DNA of 5,539 nt, taken from the NCBI GenBank assembly GCA_023423015.1, contig JAFAGE010000189.1:1-5539 (forward strand), read 5' to 3'. Positions 4,708-5,539 of the stretch are shown here, piece by piece. Origin of the DNA: Bacteroidota bacterium (lineage in GTDB: Bacteria; Bacteroidota; Bacteroidia; Chitinophagales; Chitinophagaceae). The stretch's first letter is position 1, and each line of letters opens with the position of its first letter. The notes under the pieces were generated by a model, which had not been told where the DNA came from, made no database searches, and was given only the letters and a program-made list of their open reading frames with translations. Position numbers and translations under genes: made by a program.

Positions 4708-5539
4708 ATGACGATATCACATAAGTGGATTAGCGAATATATTCCTCTCTCCATAGAACCTCAGCAAACCAGCAATATTCTCACCTCGATAGGGCTCGAA
4801 GTGGAATCAATGGAAAAGTTCGAAAGCGTCAAAGGCGGTCTTCAGGGTCTGGTTACCGGCGAAGTAAAAGAATGCACTCAACACCCTGGTGCAGATAAAT
4901 TAAAGCTTACGAAAGTAGAAGTAGCGAACGGTGAGATTCTCAATATCGTTTGTGGAGCACCGAATGTGGCAGAGGGCCAGAAAGTAATTGTCGCTACTGC
5001 CGGTACAACCATCTACCCGACCAAAGGCGATCCCGTAACAATCAAAAACACCAAAATCCGCGGGGAAGAAAGTTTTGGTATGATCTGCGCGGAAGATGAA
5101 ATCGGCCTTGGTGAAAGCCATGCAGGCATAGTAATTCTTCCCGGGAATACTCCAGCTGGCGTGCCGGTTGCAGAATTGTACAAACCATACTCCGACTGGA
5201 TTTATGAAATCGGTTTAACACCGAACCGCATGGATGCCATGAGCCACGCCGGTGTTGCACGGGACATATGCGCATATCTCAGTCACCACGAAAAACAGGA
5301 CATCCAGGTAAATAAACCCGCGACGAAAGAATTTTCCAGCAACAAAGAAGAAGCGCCTTTCGAAATAAAAATCGAAAACACCGAAGCATGTAAACGTTAT
5401 ACCGGGGTAACCATAAATGGTATCCGCGTTCAGCCTTCGCCACAATGGTTGCAGGATAAACTGAAGGCAATCGGTCAGCGCCCCATCAACAACATTGTTG
5501 ATATCACAAATTACATGCTGCACGATACCGGCCAACCGC
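4708..5539 (+). CDS. pheT: phenylalanine-tRNA ligase beta subunit, 3' end missing
   Basis: The ATG at 4708 opens a frame that runs off the right edge; 277 codons of a protein usually near 800 residues are visible. The beta subunit forms the alpha2-beta2 enzyme that charges tRNA-Phe with phenylalanine, and carries the editing site for Tyr-tRNA-Phe. Visible parts are the N-terminal MTISHKWISEYIPL, typical of PheT, and the EMAP/OB-type tRNA-binding domain (about 45-155: GLVTGEVKECTQHPGADKLK, VCGAPNVAEGQ, KIRGEESFGMICAEDEIGLG). Then come the EIGLTPNRMDAMSHAGVARD segment (167-186) and the start of the B3/4 editing domain (about 227 on), with RPINNIVDITNYMLHDTGQP at the edge. The aminoacylation-core repeats and anticodon-binding domain lie outside the window. 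pheS is not upstream as in the classic pheST operon. A candidate -7 element lies at 4669. Confidence 0.97.
   Translation, partial: MTISHKWISEYIPLSIEPQQTSNILTSIGLEVESMEKFESVKGGLQGLVTGEVKECTQHPGADKLKLTKVEVANGEILNIVCGAPNVAEGQKVIVATAGTTIYPTKGDPVTIKNTKIRGEESFGMICAEDEIGLGESHAGIVILPGNTPAGVPVAELYKPYSDWIYEIGLTPNRMDAMSHAGVARDICAYLSHHEKQDIQVNKPATKEFSSNKEEAPFEIKIENTEACKRYTGVTINGIRVQPSPQWLQDKLKAIGQRPINNIVDITNYMLHDTGQP

Noticed and set aside
4900..5535. Several minus-strand frames of 63-106 codons opposite pheT
   Set aside because: They overlap one another in different frames and lie opposite a continuous PheT reading frame with conserved motifs.

Overview
The window looks like part of a Bacteroidota chromosome, probably near the Chitinophagaceae. 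Supporting signs are the DnaB N-terminus of the type typical of that phylum (MVYGKVPPQAKDLEEAVLGA), a TPR/coiled-coil/HPK7 histidine kinase paired with a NarL-type regulator, few good Shine-Dalgarno sequences, and the Bacteroidota -7 promoter element TAnnTTTG just ahead of three of the genes. The genus is inferred, not shown.

Layout. (1) Positions 1-1935, plus strand: the 3' part of a TPR sensor histidine kinase, followed after 45 bp by its likely partner, a NarL/FixJ-family response regulator. (2) Positions 1939-2640, minus strand: rsmE, a 16S rRNA m3U methyltransferase, converging on the regulator with only 3 bp between the two stop codons. (3) Positions 2641-2733: a gap holding a perfect 10-bp hairpin followed by a T-rich run. 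(4) Positions 2734-4299, minus strand: a complete dnaB replicative helicase with no intein. (5) Positions 4300-4707: a 408-bp divergent intergenic region, dense in patterned sequence. (6) Positions 4708-5539, plus strand: the first 277 codons of pheT, cut by the window edge; pheS is not adjacent on its upstream side.

The genes are mostly housekeeping (replication, rRNA modification, tRNA charging) next to one signalling pair. The part most worth attention is the dnaB-pheT intergenic region. It holds four copies of GTTA at an exact 11-bp period (4413-4456). About 60 bp further on is a run of same-orientation DnaA-box-like 9-mers (two perfect matches to TTWTNCACA, three with one mismatch) about two helical turns apart (4518-4634). 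Beyond that lie an AT-rich segment with a 14-bp palindrome and a TATATTTG promoter element before pheT. This suggests a DnaA-binding locus: a replication-origin candidate, a DnaA-titration site, or a DnaA-controlled dnaB/pheT promoter region. Sequence reading alone cannot decide between them. A second point is the DnaB C-terminus, MDEEDAPF, which closely resembles the acidic tip of single-stranded-DNA-binding protein.
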